A stretch of 41,498 nt of DNA from Lysobacterales bacterium 63-13 (GCA_001899855.1 MKWR01000034.1:1-41498), one strand, 5' to 3'; shown: positions 33,121 through 41,498, counted from the first letter of the stretch. Numbers and translations are program-made. The notes: generated from the sequence alone by a model not told the origin.

Positions 33121-34167
33121 TCAGGCCGGCATGGCCGCGATACTGACTTCATCCGCACACGCACCCTCGGTGATGTCGGCATGCACGGTGTTGGCATGCG
33201 CCGCATCGGCTTCGACATCGATCTGCAAGGCGTGGATGCCGAGGCGGGCAAACAGTTGCTGGTCGGCGTGCACGTCGGGATTGCCGGTGGTCAGCAGTTT
33301 CTCGCCGTAGAAGATCGAATTGGCCCCGGCGAAGAAACACAGGGCCTGCAATTCGTCGCTCATCTCGGCGCGACCGGCGGAGAGGCGCACCATCGAGCGC
33401 GGCATGATGATGCGGGCAACTGCCACCGTGCGCACGAACTCGAAGGGATCAAGCAGGGCGGTGCCGGCCAGCGGCGTGCCCTCGACCTGCACCAGGCGAT
33501 TGATTGGCACCGACTGCGGGTGCTCGGGCAGGTTGGCCAGCGCCTGCAACAGGCCGGCGCGCTGCGCGCGCGACTCGCCCATGCCGACGATGCCGCCGCA
33601 GCAGGTTTTCATGCCGGCCTTGCGCACGTGGCCGAGGGTGTCGAGGCGATCCTGGAACTCGCGGGTCTTGATGACATCGGCATAGAACTCGGGCGCGGTG
33701 TCGATGTTGTGGTTGTAGTAGTCGAGTCCGGCCTCGCGCAGCGACTCGGCCTGGCTCTCCGACAACATGCCGAGGGTGGCGCAGGTTTCCATGCCGAGCG
33801 CGTGCACGGCGCGGATCATCGCGGCAACCTTGGGCACATCGCGATCCTTTGGCGAGCGCCAGGCAGCGCCCATGCAGAAGCGTGTCGCACCGGCGGCCTT
33901 GGCCTGGCTGGCGCGCTCGATCACGGTTTCCAGCGGCAGCAGCTTTTCCGCCTCGACCCCGGTCGAATAGCGCGCCGCCTGCGGGCAGTAGGCGCAATCC
34001 TCGGGGCAGCCGCCGGTCTTGATCGAAAGCAGGGTCGAGACCTGCACGGCATTGGCGTCGTGGTGCGCGCGGTGCACGCCGTGGGCGCGCTGCAGGAGGT
34101 CGGCGAACGGCAGATCGAGCAAGGCGAGCACGTCACTGCGCGCCCAGTCATGGCGAAGAGAAGACAT
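33121..34167 (-). CDS. bioB: Biotin synthase BioB
   Basis: A 348-residue radical-SAM enzyme that inserts sulfur into dethiobiotin. The radical-SAM cysteines are in [10 protein letters not shown]. Further family motifs are [25 protein letters not shown] and the second-cluster residues around [12 protein letters not shown]. It begins MSSLRHDW; the frame stays open far upstream across the divergent comF gene, and that part is a shadow. bioA and bioD are not in the window. Confidence 0.94.
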   Translation of the reverse strand: MSSLRHDWARSDVLALLDLPFADLLQRAHGVHRAHHDANAVQVSTLLSIKTGGCPEDCAYCPQAARYSTGVEAEKLLPLETVIERASQAKAAGATRFCMGAAWRSPKDRDVPKVAAMIRAVHALGMETCATLGMLSESQAESLREAGLDYYNHNIDTAPEFYADVIKTREFQDRLDTLGHVRKAGMKTCCGGIVGMGESRAQRAGLLQALANLPEHPQSVPINRLVQVEGTPLAGTALLDPFEFVRTVAVARIIMPRSMVRLSAGRAEMSDELQALCFFAGANSIFYGEKLLTTGNPDVHADQQLFARLGIHALQIDVEADAAHANTVHADITEGACADEVSIAAMPA

Positions 34168-34227
34168 CGGGGCATCCGGCTTTCGGTAGAGTTGGAGAGT
34201 CTGGGTTGGGCACCGGAGGCTGTCAAC

Positions 34228-34956
34228 TTGGAATGGAGGCAAAAGGTTGACACGGCCGTCGGCGCGCTGATTGCTGCAGTGCTGCCGCCGCGCTGCCTGC
34301 TCTGCGGAGCGGACGGCGCGCACGGGCGCGACCTGTGCGCGGGCTGCCATGCCGATCTGCCGAGGAATCATTGCCGTTGCGCGCGCTGCGCCCTGCCGCT
34401 GGAGCACGCGGCCGAGCGCTGCGGCATCTGTCTCAAGCACGAACCACCGTTTGCCGCGGCCTGGGCACCTTTTCGCTACGCGCATCCACTGGACCTGCTC
34501 GAAGCGCGCTTCAAGTTCCAGCGCAACCTGGCGGCCGGGCGACTGCTTTCCTCCTTGATGATCGACGCATTTGCCGAACGGCCGCCGGCGGCGCTGCCCG
34601 AGCGATTGCTCTGCGTGCCCCTGCACGACGAGCGCTTGCGCGAGCGTGGCTACAACCAGGCACTTGAACTGGCCAGGCCGCTGGCCCGTGCCTTGGGCAT
34701 TCCGCTGGATGCCGAGGCCTTGCTGCGGCTGCGCAACACGCGCGCGCAAACCGGCCTCGACGCCAACGCGCGCCGGCGCAACCTGCATGCCGCCTTTGCC
34801 GTCGCCGATCCTGCCCGGCTGCCGGCGCATGTCGCCATCATCGATGACGTCATGACCACCGGCACCACCCTGCGCGAATGTGCCCGCGTGTTGCGGCGTG
34901 CCGGCGTCGCACGCGTCGATGTCTGGGCCCTGGCGCGGGCACCGGCACGACGTTAG
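34228..34956 (+). CDS. comF: ComF-family phosphoribosyltransferase-like protein
   Basis: A 242-residue ComF protein. The N-terminal zinc-ribbon-like part has [18 protein letters not shown] and CRCARC, and the C-terminal PRTase domain has the nucleotide-binding loop [15 protein letters not shown]. ComF acts in natural transformation and DNA processing. No ATG precedes the domain; a TTG at 34228 with a perfect GGAGG 8 bp upstream is the best start. It is divergent from bioB with a 60-bp gap. Interest: comM, another competence gene, is broken elsewhere in the same window. Confidence 0.85.
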   Translation: MEWRQKVDTAVGALIAAVLPPRCLLCGADGAHGRDLCAGCHADLPRNHCRCARCALPLEHAAERCGICLKHEPPFAAAWAPFRYAHPLDLLEARFKFQRNLAAGRLLSSLMIDAFAERPPAALPERLLCVPLHDERLRERGYNQALELARPLARALGIPLDAEALLRLRNTRAQTGLDANARRRNLHAAFAVADPARLPAHVAIIDDVMTTGTTLRECARVLRRAGVARVDVWALARAPARR

Positions 34957-35064
34957 CAGCGAGCGCACCCGACGCGGTGATGGCGCCTCGGGGATCCAGC
35001 ATGGAATCCCCGTGCATGTTCGCGGAAACCTTCGTCGAACATGGCGCAGCAAACTGCCGGCGCA

Positions 35065-35538
35065 CTACAGCAACCAGCCGTGCGCGCCAGCCACCGCGCC
35101 GAGGATCGTGACCAGGCTGATCAGCAGCAGGAACACATGCACGCCGTGCAGGAAGGCAAACGCACGCTGCGGATCGTGTCGCGCCCAGGCCGGGAAGAAT
35201 CGGTGCAGGACAAACGGCTCGCCGACAAACAACAGCAGCATGAAGATGGCCCAGACGCCGAGCATGGCATGCATCCACCAGAATTCGGCGTGGGCGAAAC
35301 GCGGCCACAGGTCGAGCTTCTCGATCATGTAGAAGCCGCTCAGGCCGACCACGAGCACGGCGGCGCGGGCAATCCAGACAAAGCGGCTTTCCACGGCATG
35401 GAAGGCAGCCAGCTTGTCCGCGCCCAATGCACCGCGTTGCACGGCCGGCAGGACCACGACGGTGGCCATGAACACGCCACCGATCCAGATCACCACGCCG
35501 AGCACATGCAGGGCGCGCGCAAGCAGCAATTCATTCAT
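35065..35538 (-). CDS. CopD-like integral membrane protein
   Basis: A 157-residue protein with four hydrophobic helices (HVLGVVIWIGGVFMATVVVL near the N-terminus, then AAVLVVGLSGFYMI, WWMHAMLGVWAIFMLLLFV and VHVFLLLISLVTILGAVAG). Conserved His residues at helix ends suit haem or metal binding, as in the CopD/cytochrome b561-like group. Start at ATG of MNELLLARAL; a longer frame is unlikely. Its role is unknown. Confidence 0.75.
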   Translation of the reverse strand: MNELLLARALHVLGVVIWIGGVFMATVVVLPAVQRGALGADKLAAFHAVESRFVWIARAAVLVVGLSGFYMIEKLDLWPRFAHAEFWWMHAMLGVWAIFMLLLFVGEPFVLHRFFPAWARHDPQRAFAFLHGVHVFLLLISLVTILGAVAGAHGWLL

Positions 35539-35676
35539 CGCATGACTCCGATTGGATGGCCCGTCCAGGACGGTGCATGAAAGCGCAAAGGCGCCTGCGC
35601 CCGGTTTGTGCCAGCGCAACATCGTCGCCTGCGCCGGCGGATGGGCGAGGTTTCATTGCCTGCCCGGAGTGCCGCA

Positions 35677-36522
35677 TCACGCCGCATCGCCGTGGGCAAT
35701 CCGCACCAGCGCCGGCATGTCGTGGATCAGCAGCTGTTGCTCGCAGGTCGCCAGCAGGCCGCATTTCTCCCAGGCGGCGAGTGCGCGGCTGGCGGTGTGC
35801 AGGGTCGTGCCGGCGGTTTCGGCGACATCGCGACGGCGCAGCGGAATGGTGATGGCGCGATGGCCGGCGGCGTCGCGTCCGGCCTGTCCGGCAAGGCGCA
35901 GCAGGGTATGCGCGATACGTTGCTCGCAGCGCTGCGTGGCCAGTTCGCGGACGCGATTGTGGCTCTCGACGAGGCAGTGGCCGACGCTGCCGATGAGATT
36001 GATCGCGATGCGCGGAGAGGCTTCGATCAGGTCGAGCAGTTGCGCCTTGCTCCAACTGGCGATGGTGCAGGGTTGCACTGCAATGGCATCTCCGGAATGG
36101 CGCGCGTCGTTGAACATCGCGGCGATGCCGAAACTTTCCCCGCGTGCGGCGAAACAGCAGATGATCTGGCCCCCGTCGCAGCCAGTCTGCACGATGCGCA
36201 CGCTGCCGGTGACGACGGCACAGGCGCGCCGGGCAAGGCTCCCCTGGGCAAAGATGCGCGCGTCTCGCGGCAGCTGCTCGATGCGTGCCGAGGCCGCGGC
36301 TGCGGCGATCGTCGCCAGCGTCGCACCGGCAAGCATGTGCAGGGCGTGCAGTGATGCCGCGCCGGCTTCGGCGAACGCGAGCGCGGCCGCGTGCGAGCAG
36401 GTGACCGTGCCGGCCTCGATGGCGCTGGGCGGGGCTGCCGCAGGCAACGGATTGGCGGATGCGCCCGATCCGGCACGGTGCGCGCCGGTCGGACAGGATT
36501 CGGGTTGCGCTGGAACAAACAC
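35677..36522 (-). CDS. Crp/Fnr-family transcriptional regulator
   Basis: A regulator of about 281 residues. It has a cyclic-nucleotide-binding-like beta-roll (about residues 75-190, IEQLPRDARIFAQGSLARRA) and a C-terminal Crp-type winged helix (IPLRRRDVAETAGTTLHTAS). The GTG at 36522 with GGAG 6 bp upstream is my start; an upstream TTG would overlap the Fur-box palindrome. The N-terminal extension has two Cys (ESCPTG and VTCSHA) but not the FNR four-Cys pattern, so oxygen sensing is not evident. It is divergent from a TonB-dependent receptor, which it may control. Confidence 0.8.
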   Translation of the reverse strand: MFVPAQPESCPTGAHRAGSGASANPLPAAAPPSAIEAGTVTCSHAAALAFAEAGAASLHALHMLAGATLATIAAAAASARIEQLPRDARIFAQGSLARRACAVVTGSVRIVQTGCDGGQIICCFAARGESFGIAAMFNDARHSGDAIAVQPCTIASWSKAQLLDLIEASPRIAINLIGSVGHCLVESHNRVRELATQRCEQRIAHTLLRLAGQAGRDAAGHRAITIPLRRRDVAETAGTTLHTASRALAAWEKCGLLATCEQQLLIHDMPALVRIAHGDAA

Positions 36523-36545
36523 GGGAAACTCCGGCGTCTCTATGA

Positions 36546-36560
36546 TGCGAATGATTCGCA
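36546..36560. promoter_or_regulatory. Fur box between regulator and TonB-dependent receptor
   Basis: TGCGAAT-G-ATTCGCA is a perfect 7-1-7 inverted repeat, the geometry of Fur sites. It lies 20 bp before the receptor start and 24 bp before the regulator start. The same GCGAAT core appears in the hemP Fur box in this window. Iron repression of the receptor is the likely result. Confidence 0.75.
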
Positions 36561-36579
36561 ATTACATTATAGGACGAAG

Positions 36580-38841
36580 ATGAACGGAAATCCCGGAATG
36601 GTCGCGCGACCGCCTGCGACAACTGCGCGCAGATTGCCGGGGCGGCTGCCTCGGGCCATTGCCGCGACGTTGGCCTGGCTAGGGGCAGGCGCGGGTGCGG
36701 CCCTGGCGCAATCGGCAGCGCCCGGAGCGACCGAGCTCGAGCTGATTGTCGTCGGCGCACCGGCAAACCTGCTGGCGCAACGCATCGATGCACTGGCCGG
36801 CGGTGCCGACCTGGTCTCGACCGCGGAGCTGGTCGATGTTGCCAATCCGACCTTGTCGCGGGCGCTGGCGGCAACACCTGGCGTGGTCGTGCAGAACTTT
36901 TTCGGCGGCAACGACCAGCCACGCATGCAGATCCGCGGCTCGGGCCTGCAGCAAAATCCGGTCGAGCGTGGCGTGCTTGCTCTGCACGATGGCTTGCCGA
37001 TCAATCGCGCCGATGGCTCGTACGTGATCGGTTTTGCCAATCCGGCGCAGGCTGAATCGATCGAGATCTACCGCGGCTACCTGGCCAACCGGCTGGGCGC
37101 GAGCGTGCTCGGCGGTGCCCTCAACTTCATCTCGCCAACGGGTGCCAGCGCGCCGGGAACGCGCCTGAATGTCGGCGCGGGCAGCTTCGGCCAGGTCGGC
37201 ACGCGCGGCCAGTTCGGCTGGGATGGCGGCGACCGCGACCTCCTCGTGCAGGCGGATCTGGCCGAGCGCGACGGCTTCCGCGACTACAACTCCTCGCGCC
37301 GCACGCATGCCGGCGGCAATCTCGGCTTTCGCCAAGGCGAGCATTTCATTTTGCGTATTTTTTCCGATTACACCGATCTGGGTTTCGATGTCAGCGGGCC
37401 GCTGACTGCCGAAGGCCTGCGCCGTGATCCGAGGGCGGTGTTTGCCGGGCCGACCATCACCCCCGGCGGCGCAATCAATCCCGGGCCGAACGTGATCCGC
37501 GACCGCCCGCGTCGCGACGCCGAGCAAAGCCTGCTGGGTGCGCGCTTGAGCGGCAGTTTTGCCGCGCATGTGCTGGATCTTGCCGTCGGTCATTCGCGCA
37601 GCGACGACAGCTTCCGCTTTCCGGTTTCATCCGGTATCCGCACCACGGTCGGCGATGACAACACCGGGGTCCTGCGCTACGCCTGGAAAGCCGACGCCGA
37701 GCGCGCCCTGCCGTTGTTCGAGGGCACCGCGCAGTACGTGCGCGGCGCGGCCGATCGCGACTATTTCCTCAATCGCGCGGGCCGCAAGGGTGAACGCTTT
37801 GCCGCCAACCAGCTCGATGCGGCAACCTTGTCGGTCAATGCCGGGTTCAATATCCCGCTGGGCGATCTTGTCCTGTCACCGTCGATCGCCTGGTCCAGGG
37901 CAAGCCGCGACAATGCCGATGTCTACGGCCTGGCAACCCGCCCGACGCTGGCCTGGAACCCGGCGCAGCCGAGCGTGGCCTTGCCCGATGGCGCGGTGCC
38001 CACGGTTTCCACCAGCTACGCGCGCGATTACCAGGGCTGGAGCCCGGCGCTGGGCCTGAGCTGGCAGGTCGATGCGCGCAACCTGCTGTTTGTCGCCCTC
38101 AGTCGCAGCTTCGAACCGCCCACTCACGATGACTTGCTGGCCACGGTCAACGGCACGCCGAACAGCAGCGCCGGACGCCCGAACCCGGGCAATCCCGGCC
38201 AGCCCGCGGCGGTGTTCGCGACACCGGATCTCGCCGCGCAACGGGCGAGTACGCTCGAACTCGGCTGGCGTGGACAAAGTGATATCTGGAACTGGGATGT
38301 CACCGGCTATGCCTCGCGCATCGACGACGAACTGCTCAGCCTGCGCGATGAAAGTGGTGCCTCGCTGGGCGCGATGAATGCCGAGCGCACCCGCCACCTC
38401 GGCGTCGAGTTGGGCCTCGGCGTGGAGTTCGGCAGCAACCTCTCCAGCCGCCTCGCCTGGACCTGGCAGGATTTCCGTTTTGTCGATGATCCGCAGCGTG
38501 GCAACAACCGCCTTGCCGGTGCGCCACCGCAATCGTTGTACGCGACGCTCGATTACCGCTTGAATCCACGCTGGTCGGCTCAGGCAGCCGTGCGCTGGAT
38601 CCCGACGCGGACTCCGGTCGACAACCACAACACCCTGTATGCCGATGCCTGGGCCGTGTTCGACCTGCGCAGCCGCTGGCGTCTCAACGACACCGTCTCG
38701 GTATTCGCCGAAGTGAGCAACCTGTTCGACACGCACCATGCGTCCTCGACCCTGATCGTCGACCAGGCCCGCGCCGACCAGGCAGCCTTCATGCCCGGTG
38801 ACGGGCGTGGCGTGCATGCCGGAGTGAATGTGGATTTCTGA
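36580..38841 (+). CDS. TonB-dependent outer-membrane receptor, Fur-regulated
   Basis: A 753-residue receptor. The signal peptide is long, ending near GAALAQSAA. A TonB-box-like ELELIVVG is followed by the plug domain (PTLSRALAATPGVVV, QPRMQIRGSGLQQ, ESIEIYRGYLANRLGASVLG) and a beta-barrel with EVSNLFDTHHASS near the end and a terminal aromatic residue (VNVDF). It would take up an iron chelate or another scarce nutrient using TonB energy. The Fur box just upstream points to iron. No siderophore genes are nearby, so the ligand is unknown. Confidence 0.9.
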   Translation: MNGNPGMVARPPATTARRLPGRLPRAIAATLAWLGAGAGAALAQSAAPGATELELIVVGAPANLLAQRIDALAGGADLVSTAELVDVANPTLSRALAATPGVVVQNFFGGNDQPRMQIRGSGLQQNPVERGVLALHDGLPINRADGSYVIGFANPAQAESIEIYRGYLANRLGASVLGGALNFISPTGASAPGTRLNVGAGSFGQVGTRGQFGWDGGDRDLLVQADLAERDGFRDYNSSRRTHAGGNLGFRQGEHFILRIFSDYTDLGFDVSGPLTAEGLRRDPRAVFAGPTITPGGAINPGPNVIRDRPRRDAEQSLLGARLSGSFAAHVLDLAVGHSRSDDSFRFPVSSGIRTTVGDDNTGVLRYAWKADAERALPLFEGTAQYVRGAADRDYFLNRAGRKGERFAANQLDAATLSVNAGFNIPLGDLVLSPSIAWSRASRDNADVYGLATRPTLAWNPAQPSVALPDGAVPTVSTSYARDYQGWSPALGLSWQVDARNLLFVALSRSFEPPTHDDLLATVNGTPNSSAGRPNPGNPGQPAAVFATPDLAAQRASTLELGWRGQSDIWNWDVTGYASRIDDELLSLRDESGASLGAMNAERTRHLGVELGLGVEFGSNLSSRLAWTWQDFRFVDDPQRGNNRLAGAPPQSLYATLDYRLNPRWSAQAAVRWIPTRTPVDNHNTLYADAWAVFDLRSRWRLNDTVSVFAEVSNLFDTHHASSTLIVDQARADQAAFMPGDGRGVHAGVNVDF

Positions 38842-38851
38842 GTGGCTTGAT

Positions 38852-40378
38852 TCAGCGGATTGCCAGTGCCAGCAGCACGCCGATCCACAAGGCGAAGCCT
38901 ACCCAGTTGTTGTTGCGGAAGGCGGCAAAGCAGGCTTCACGTTCGCGTCGGCGGATCAGCCATTGCTGCCAGCCGAACAGGCCGGCGGCAATGCCGAGCG
39001 AAGCGAAGTACGGCCAGGTCAGTTGCGCGCGCGTGCCCGCCAGCAGCATCGCCAGCAGGAACGTGAGCATGAGCACGCCGATGATCGGCCGGTCGGCATC
39101 GGCAAAAAGTATTGCGGTGGATTTCGCGCCGACGCGGATATCGTCGTCGCGATCGACCATCGCATACTCGGTGTCGTAGATCGTCGAGAACAGCACGTTG
39201 GCGAGGAACAACAGCCAGCCCAGCGCCGGCACCTCGCCAGTCACCGCGGCAAAGGCCATCGGGATGGACCAGCCAAAGGCCGCGCCGAGGACAACCTGGG
39301 CCAGGTGCGTGTAGCGCTTGCAGAATGGATACAGCGCCGCCAGCGCGGCGCCGGCAAACGACAGCTTTATCGTCAGCGCATTGGTGAACAGCACCAGCAC
39401 AAAGGCAAACGCGAGCAGGCCGGCAAACAGCAGCATGGCCTCCTTCCGCGAAACCCGCCCCGCCGCCATCGGCCGGTTGCGCGTGCGTTCGACATGCGCA
39501 TCGAGCCAGGCATGATCGGCGTAATCGTTGATCACGCAACCCGCCGAGCGCATGACAAAAACGCCGAGCGTGAAGATCACCAGCAGGCCGATCGGCGGAA
39601 AATCATTTGCCGCAAACCAGAGTCCCCAGAGCGTCGGCCAGAGCAGGAGCAGCGCGCCGACCGGGCGGTCCATGCGCATCAGCACAAGGTATTCGCGGAT
39701 GCGTTCGCGCCAGGGATCACGCAGGGCCGAGGTCAGCCAGTTGATCACCGCCATCGAGCGCGTCGAGGCATCGGCCGGATGCGACGCGGCGGCGCGCTGG
39801 CCGGTCGCCTTCTTGTTTGCTGCGGCAGCCGGGATCGGCACTGCGGCGACTGCCCACGGTGGCGGCGCGGCGCTTTCGGTGGCGTCGCGCACGGAGCCTG
39901 CTGATGCTGATGCTGATGCTGATGCTGATGCTGGTGCTGGTGCTGGTGCTGGCGCGGCGCGGCGCTCACGGGGCGGCGGGGTTGCGACGCCTTTGCCAAC
40001 CGGTGTTGGTGGTGGCGCGGCAGCCGGTCTCGCCGGGGTCGGAGCAACCGCCGCCGGTGCGCGCGCAACCGTCGGTGGCCTGGCCGGGGTTGTGGCTACG
40101 GAAGCCGGTGGGCGTGAAGCTGCCGCAGGCTTGCCCACGGCGGCAGTGCTGGCGCCAGTGCGCGGTGGCGACGTTCGCGGCCGAGGCGCTGCTGGCGAGG
40201 ACGGAGGCACAGGCGCAGGCGCAGGCGACGCCGCAGCCGGATCCCCGGGGGTCTTTGCGGCAACCGTCTTGCGCACCGCCGTCTTGCGCGGGGCAGGCGC
40301 AGCGGGCGATGCGTCCGTCGGTTTCAGGGTGCGCGGGCGCGCTGCAGGGGGTTTGCCCGAAGGCGGAACATCGCTCAT
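38852..40378 (-). CDS. ubiA: 4-hydroxybenzoate polyprenyltransferase UbiA with long Ala/Pro extension
   Basis: The C-terminal 300 residues (from MAVINWLTSALRDPW, codon at 39754) are a complete UbiA: helical membrane protein with NDYADHAWLDAHVERT and DTEYAMVDRDDD, the two Asp-rich motifs. It joins a polyprenyl tail to 4-hydroxybenzoate in ubiquinone synthesis. The frame continues 208 residues upstream through Ala/Pro/Thr-rich, basic, low-complexity sequence including AS and AP dipeptide runs. Either the protein really has a disordered cytoplasmic tail starting at 40378, or translation begins at 39754. I see no strong ribosome-binding site at either. Confidence 0.85.
   Translation of the reverse strand: MSDVPPSGKPPAARPRTLKPTDASPAAPAPRKTAVRKTVAAKTPGDPAAASPAPAPVPPSSPAAPRPRTSPPRTGASTAAVGKPAAASRPPASVATTPARPPTVARAPAAVAPTPARPAAAPPPTPVGKGVATPPPRERRAAPAPAPAPASASASASASAGSVRDATESAAPPPWAVAAVPIPAAAANKKATGQRAAASHPADASTRSMAVINWLTSALRDPWRERIREYLVLMRMDRPVGALLLLWPTLWGLWFAANDFPPIGLLVIFTLGVFVMRSAGCVINDYADHAWLDAHVERTRNRPMAAGRVSRKEAMLLFAGLLAFAFVLVLFTNALTIKLSFAGAALAALYPFCKRYTHLAQVVLGAAFGWSIPMAFAAVTGEVPALGWLLFLANVLFSTIYDTEYAMVDRDDDIRVGAKSTAILFADADRPIIGVLMLTFLLAMLLAGTRAQLTWPYFASLGIAAGLFGWQQWLIRRREREACFAAFRNNNWVGFALWIGVLLALAIR
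39900..39956. repeat. Tandem hexamer repeat in the ubiA extension
   Basis: Tandem units of GATGCT, then GGTGCT, about nine in all, which encode alternating Ala-Ser and Ala-Pro on the reverse strand. Such arrays change length by slippage; units are 6 bp, so frame is kept. Confidence 0.85.
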
Positions 40379-40419
40379 GCCGCCCAGTGTAATCGGCGGC
40401 GCGACAAACCACGATTACG

Positions 40420-40525
40420 AGAAGGCTCTCTTCGTCCTTGGTACAACTCGGGGGGCCAGGTCAGGGGGCCGGGTTTGGCCATGATGAGGACTCCTGAAAG
40501 TTGGTTCAGGGTGTCCACTAAACCG
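40420..40525 (-). mobile_element. Possible IS remnant cutting a cassette site
   Basis: On the reverse strand GGTTTAGTGGACACCCTGAA looks like an IS end. It is followed by AGGAGTCCTCATCATG, a ribosome-binding site and a short open frame (MAKPGPLTWPPELYQGRR) such as begins many orfA transposase genes, which then fades into non-coding sequence. It abuts half of an attC-like site. The element family is not certain. Confidence 0.35.
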
Positions 40526-40537
40526 AAGGAACCGTCC

Positions 40538-40562
40538 CGTCCGCTTGACCGCCCAGTTAGGC
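40538..40562 (-). other. Half attC-like site after the VOC gene
   Basis: Reverse strand GCCTAAC fits the RYYYAAC box and includes the TAA stop of the VOC gene, as is common in cassettes. It is followed by TGGGCGGTCAAGCGGACG. The mirror half with its GTTRRRY box is not found downstream, where the IS-like end begins. Confidence 0.5.
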
Positions 40563-40958
40563 GCCGGTTTTTACGCGATGCAGCGCGCAAAGCTTGTTGC
40601 CATCGGGGTCTCGCACATAGGCTAAGTACATTGGCCCGAGGCTGCCTTCACGGAGGCCGGGTGGCTGCTCGATTGACATCCCGCCAATGGCAACGGCCGT
40701 GTCGTGAAATGCACGCACTTGCTCAGGCGACGTGCATGCGAAGCCGATTGTTCCGCCGTTGGCGAAGGTCGCTGGCTCACCGTTGATTGGTTCAATCACG
40801 CCGAAAGTATTGCCGCCGTGGCGATAGAAGAGCCTCGTTTGACCTGTGGCATTTTTATTGCGCAGCGCTTCTGTGGCGCCAAGAACGGAGAGAACCGCGT
40901 CGTAGAAACGCTTTGAGCGCTCAATGTCGTTAGAGCCAACCATGATGTGACTGAACAT
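40557..40958 (-). CDS. VOC (glyoxalase-like) family protein
   Basis: A 133-residue vicinal-oxygen-chelate protein. It opens MFSHIMVGSNDIERSKRFYD, with a possible metal ligand His4, and continues FACTSPEQVRAFHDTAV and MYLAYVRDPDGNKLCALHR, the usual second beta-alpha-beta-beta-beta half. Such proteins include glyoxalases, antibiotic-resistance proteins and dioxygenases. It has an AGGAG ribosome-binding site, stands between an attC and a half attC, and is compact, like an integron cassette gene. Confidence 0.85.
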   Translation of the reverse strand: MFSHIMVGSNDIERSKRFYDAVLSVLGATEALRNKNATGQTRLFYRHGGNTFGVIEPINGEPATFANGGTIGFACTSPEQVRAFHDTAVAIGGMSIEQPPGLREGSLGPMYLAYVRDPDGNKLCALHRVKTGA

Positions 40959-41029
40959 CGAATCTCCTGATCAAGCTGAATGCTGAATGTGCAGCATATC
41001 AAGGGAGCACCAGGCACGGCCGAAGAGGG

Positions 41030-41088
41030 ACCTAACGCCAGAATTGAGCCGCGTGCGTCAGCACGTCGACTCGAATGATTGGTTAGCC
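41030..41088 (-). other. attC recombination site of an integron cassette
   Basis: On the reverse strand the site runs from GGCTAAC to GTTAGGT (consensus GTTRRRY core). The inner arms form an imperfect hairpin (GTCGACTCGAAT against AATTGAGCCGCG, one extrahelical base) closed by a perfect CGTGC/GCACG stem with loop GTCA. The TAA of the gene on its 5' side is part of the first box. This is how cassette attC sites are built. No integrase gene is in the window. Confidence 0.75.
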
Positions 41089-41376
41089 GCCAACCACGCT
41101 CGCGGCAGGGACCTTCCAGTCCAAGATTTTGAAGCTGTAGTTGGCTCTTGGAATACTGTGGAGGATAAATGAAACCTTAGCGGGCCATCCGCAAGCCATG
41201 ACTGGCTGCCCAGGCAAGTAGTCGGTGAGATCCACCTCAAGGGTCAGTGCCAGCTCATTGCCTGCTAGTACAGCTACAGAACCGCTTCTTCTGACCGTTC
41301 GATTGGAATTCTCCAACTGCCAGAATGAAACTTTCAAATCGCTGTCGGTCAACCATTCGATTGAGACCGTTCGCAT
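41083..41376 (-). CDS. Hypothetical cassette protein
   Basis: A 97-residue protein with beta-rich sequence (MRTVSIEWLTDSDLKVSFW, then GSVAVLAGNELALTLEVDL). No family recognised. Its stop codon is inside the attC site, so it looks like the gene of a cassette upstream of the VOC cassette. An IS end lies 8 bp before its start, so its promoter region or first codons may be lost. Confidence 0.6.
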   Translation of the reverse strand: MRTVSIEWLTDSDLKVSFWQLENSNRTVRRSGSVAVLAGNELALTLEVDLTDYLPGQPVMACGWPAKVSFILHSIPRANYSFKILDWKVPAASVVGG

Positions 41377-41384
41377 TTCGGTTG

Positions 41385-41498
41385 TGAACCGCCCCGGGTT
41401 TCGTGGAGGCTGTTTGGTTTAAGTCACGCCGCCATTGCGACGGGACTGGCGAGATGCCGGTAGTAGTTTGCCTCGGCTTCTGCCGGCGGGATATAGCC
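41385..41498 (-). mobile_element. End of an IS3-family element
   Basis: The IS edge is marked by TGAACCGCCCCGGGTTTCG, typical of an IS3-family terminal repeat, reading into the window edge. It carries the 3' end of its transposase gene (next entry). The insertion separates the hypothetical cassette from whatever lay upstream. Confidence 0.7.
41424..41498 (-). CDS. IS3-family transposase, C-terminal end (partial)
   Basis: The last 24 residues of a transposase enter from the window edge: GYIPPAEAEANYYRHLASPV, then the end. The GYIPPAEAEANYYR pattern is the usual C-terminus of IS3-family OrfB proteins. The start is beyond the window. Confidence 0.75.
   Translation of the reverse strand, partial: GYIPPAEAEANYYRHLASPVAMAA

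Noticed and set aside
32929-34227. Long forward frame upstream of and in phase with comF
   Set aside because: It runs antisense through bioF and bioB, which have clear catalytic motifs; high GC keeps the opposite frame open. Only the part from the TTG at 34228 is ComF.

Overview
The window looks like the genome of a high-GC gammaproteobacterium of the Xanthomonadales (Lysobacterales) type. This rests on gene content and style: a dense bioC-bioH-bioF-bioB block, ubiK next to comM, a lexA-imuA-imuB-dnaE2 mutagenesis cassette and Fur-box-controlled iron genes. The taxonomic call is inference.

About 25.8-41.5 kb is chromosomal backbone: comM remnant, ubiK, glnK/glnB, hemP, a gene of unknown function, pldA, the biotin cluster bioC-H-F-B, comF, a CopD-like membrane protein, a Crp/Fnr regulator, a TonB-dependent receptor and ubiA. 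The last kilobase is a short integron-like cassette stretch (attC, a VOC gene, a hypothetical gene) broken by IS sequences.

From the left edge to 25761 the DNA is accessory. comM is cut at codon 283. The junction starts TGTCAATTCCGCC next to ACCGC, the same target bases known for comM-borne AbaR/Tn6022-type (Tn7-like) islands, and a TnsE-like gene lies just inside the end. The rest of comM and the other end are outside the window. The island carries lexA-like, imuA, imuB and dnaE2 genes, an IS21-like end and small hypothetical genes.

Inside dnaE2 sits a complete 16,107-bp Tn3-family transposon (5692-21798), with 27-bp terminal repeats and the 5-bp duplication AGGTT. Removing it restores a 1027-codon dnaE2 frame. 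Its right half is the transposition module (tnpT-like, a palindromic res/core site, tnpS-like tyrosine recombinase, tnpA). Its left half is the most interesting part of the window: a tightly coupled run of genes behind a MerR-type promoter. In order these are a CueR-like MerR regulator, an HMA lipoprotein, a CcdA-like membrane protein, a P1B-type ATPase with an unusual Tyr-Pro-Cys motif and HMA domains at both ends, a [2Fe-2S] protein, a thioredoxin-fold protein and two flavoproteins arranged like HcnA-HcnB-HcnC (cyanide synthase / opine oxidase family). These are followed by two small proteins, a Cys-rich Csp3-like copper-storage protein, a SnoaL-like protein and a Bcr/CflA-type exporter. The likely theme is handling of Cu(I) or another soft metal coupled to a flavin/Fe-S redox enzyme. 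The coupling is seen in the gene order; the chemistry is inference.
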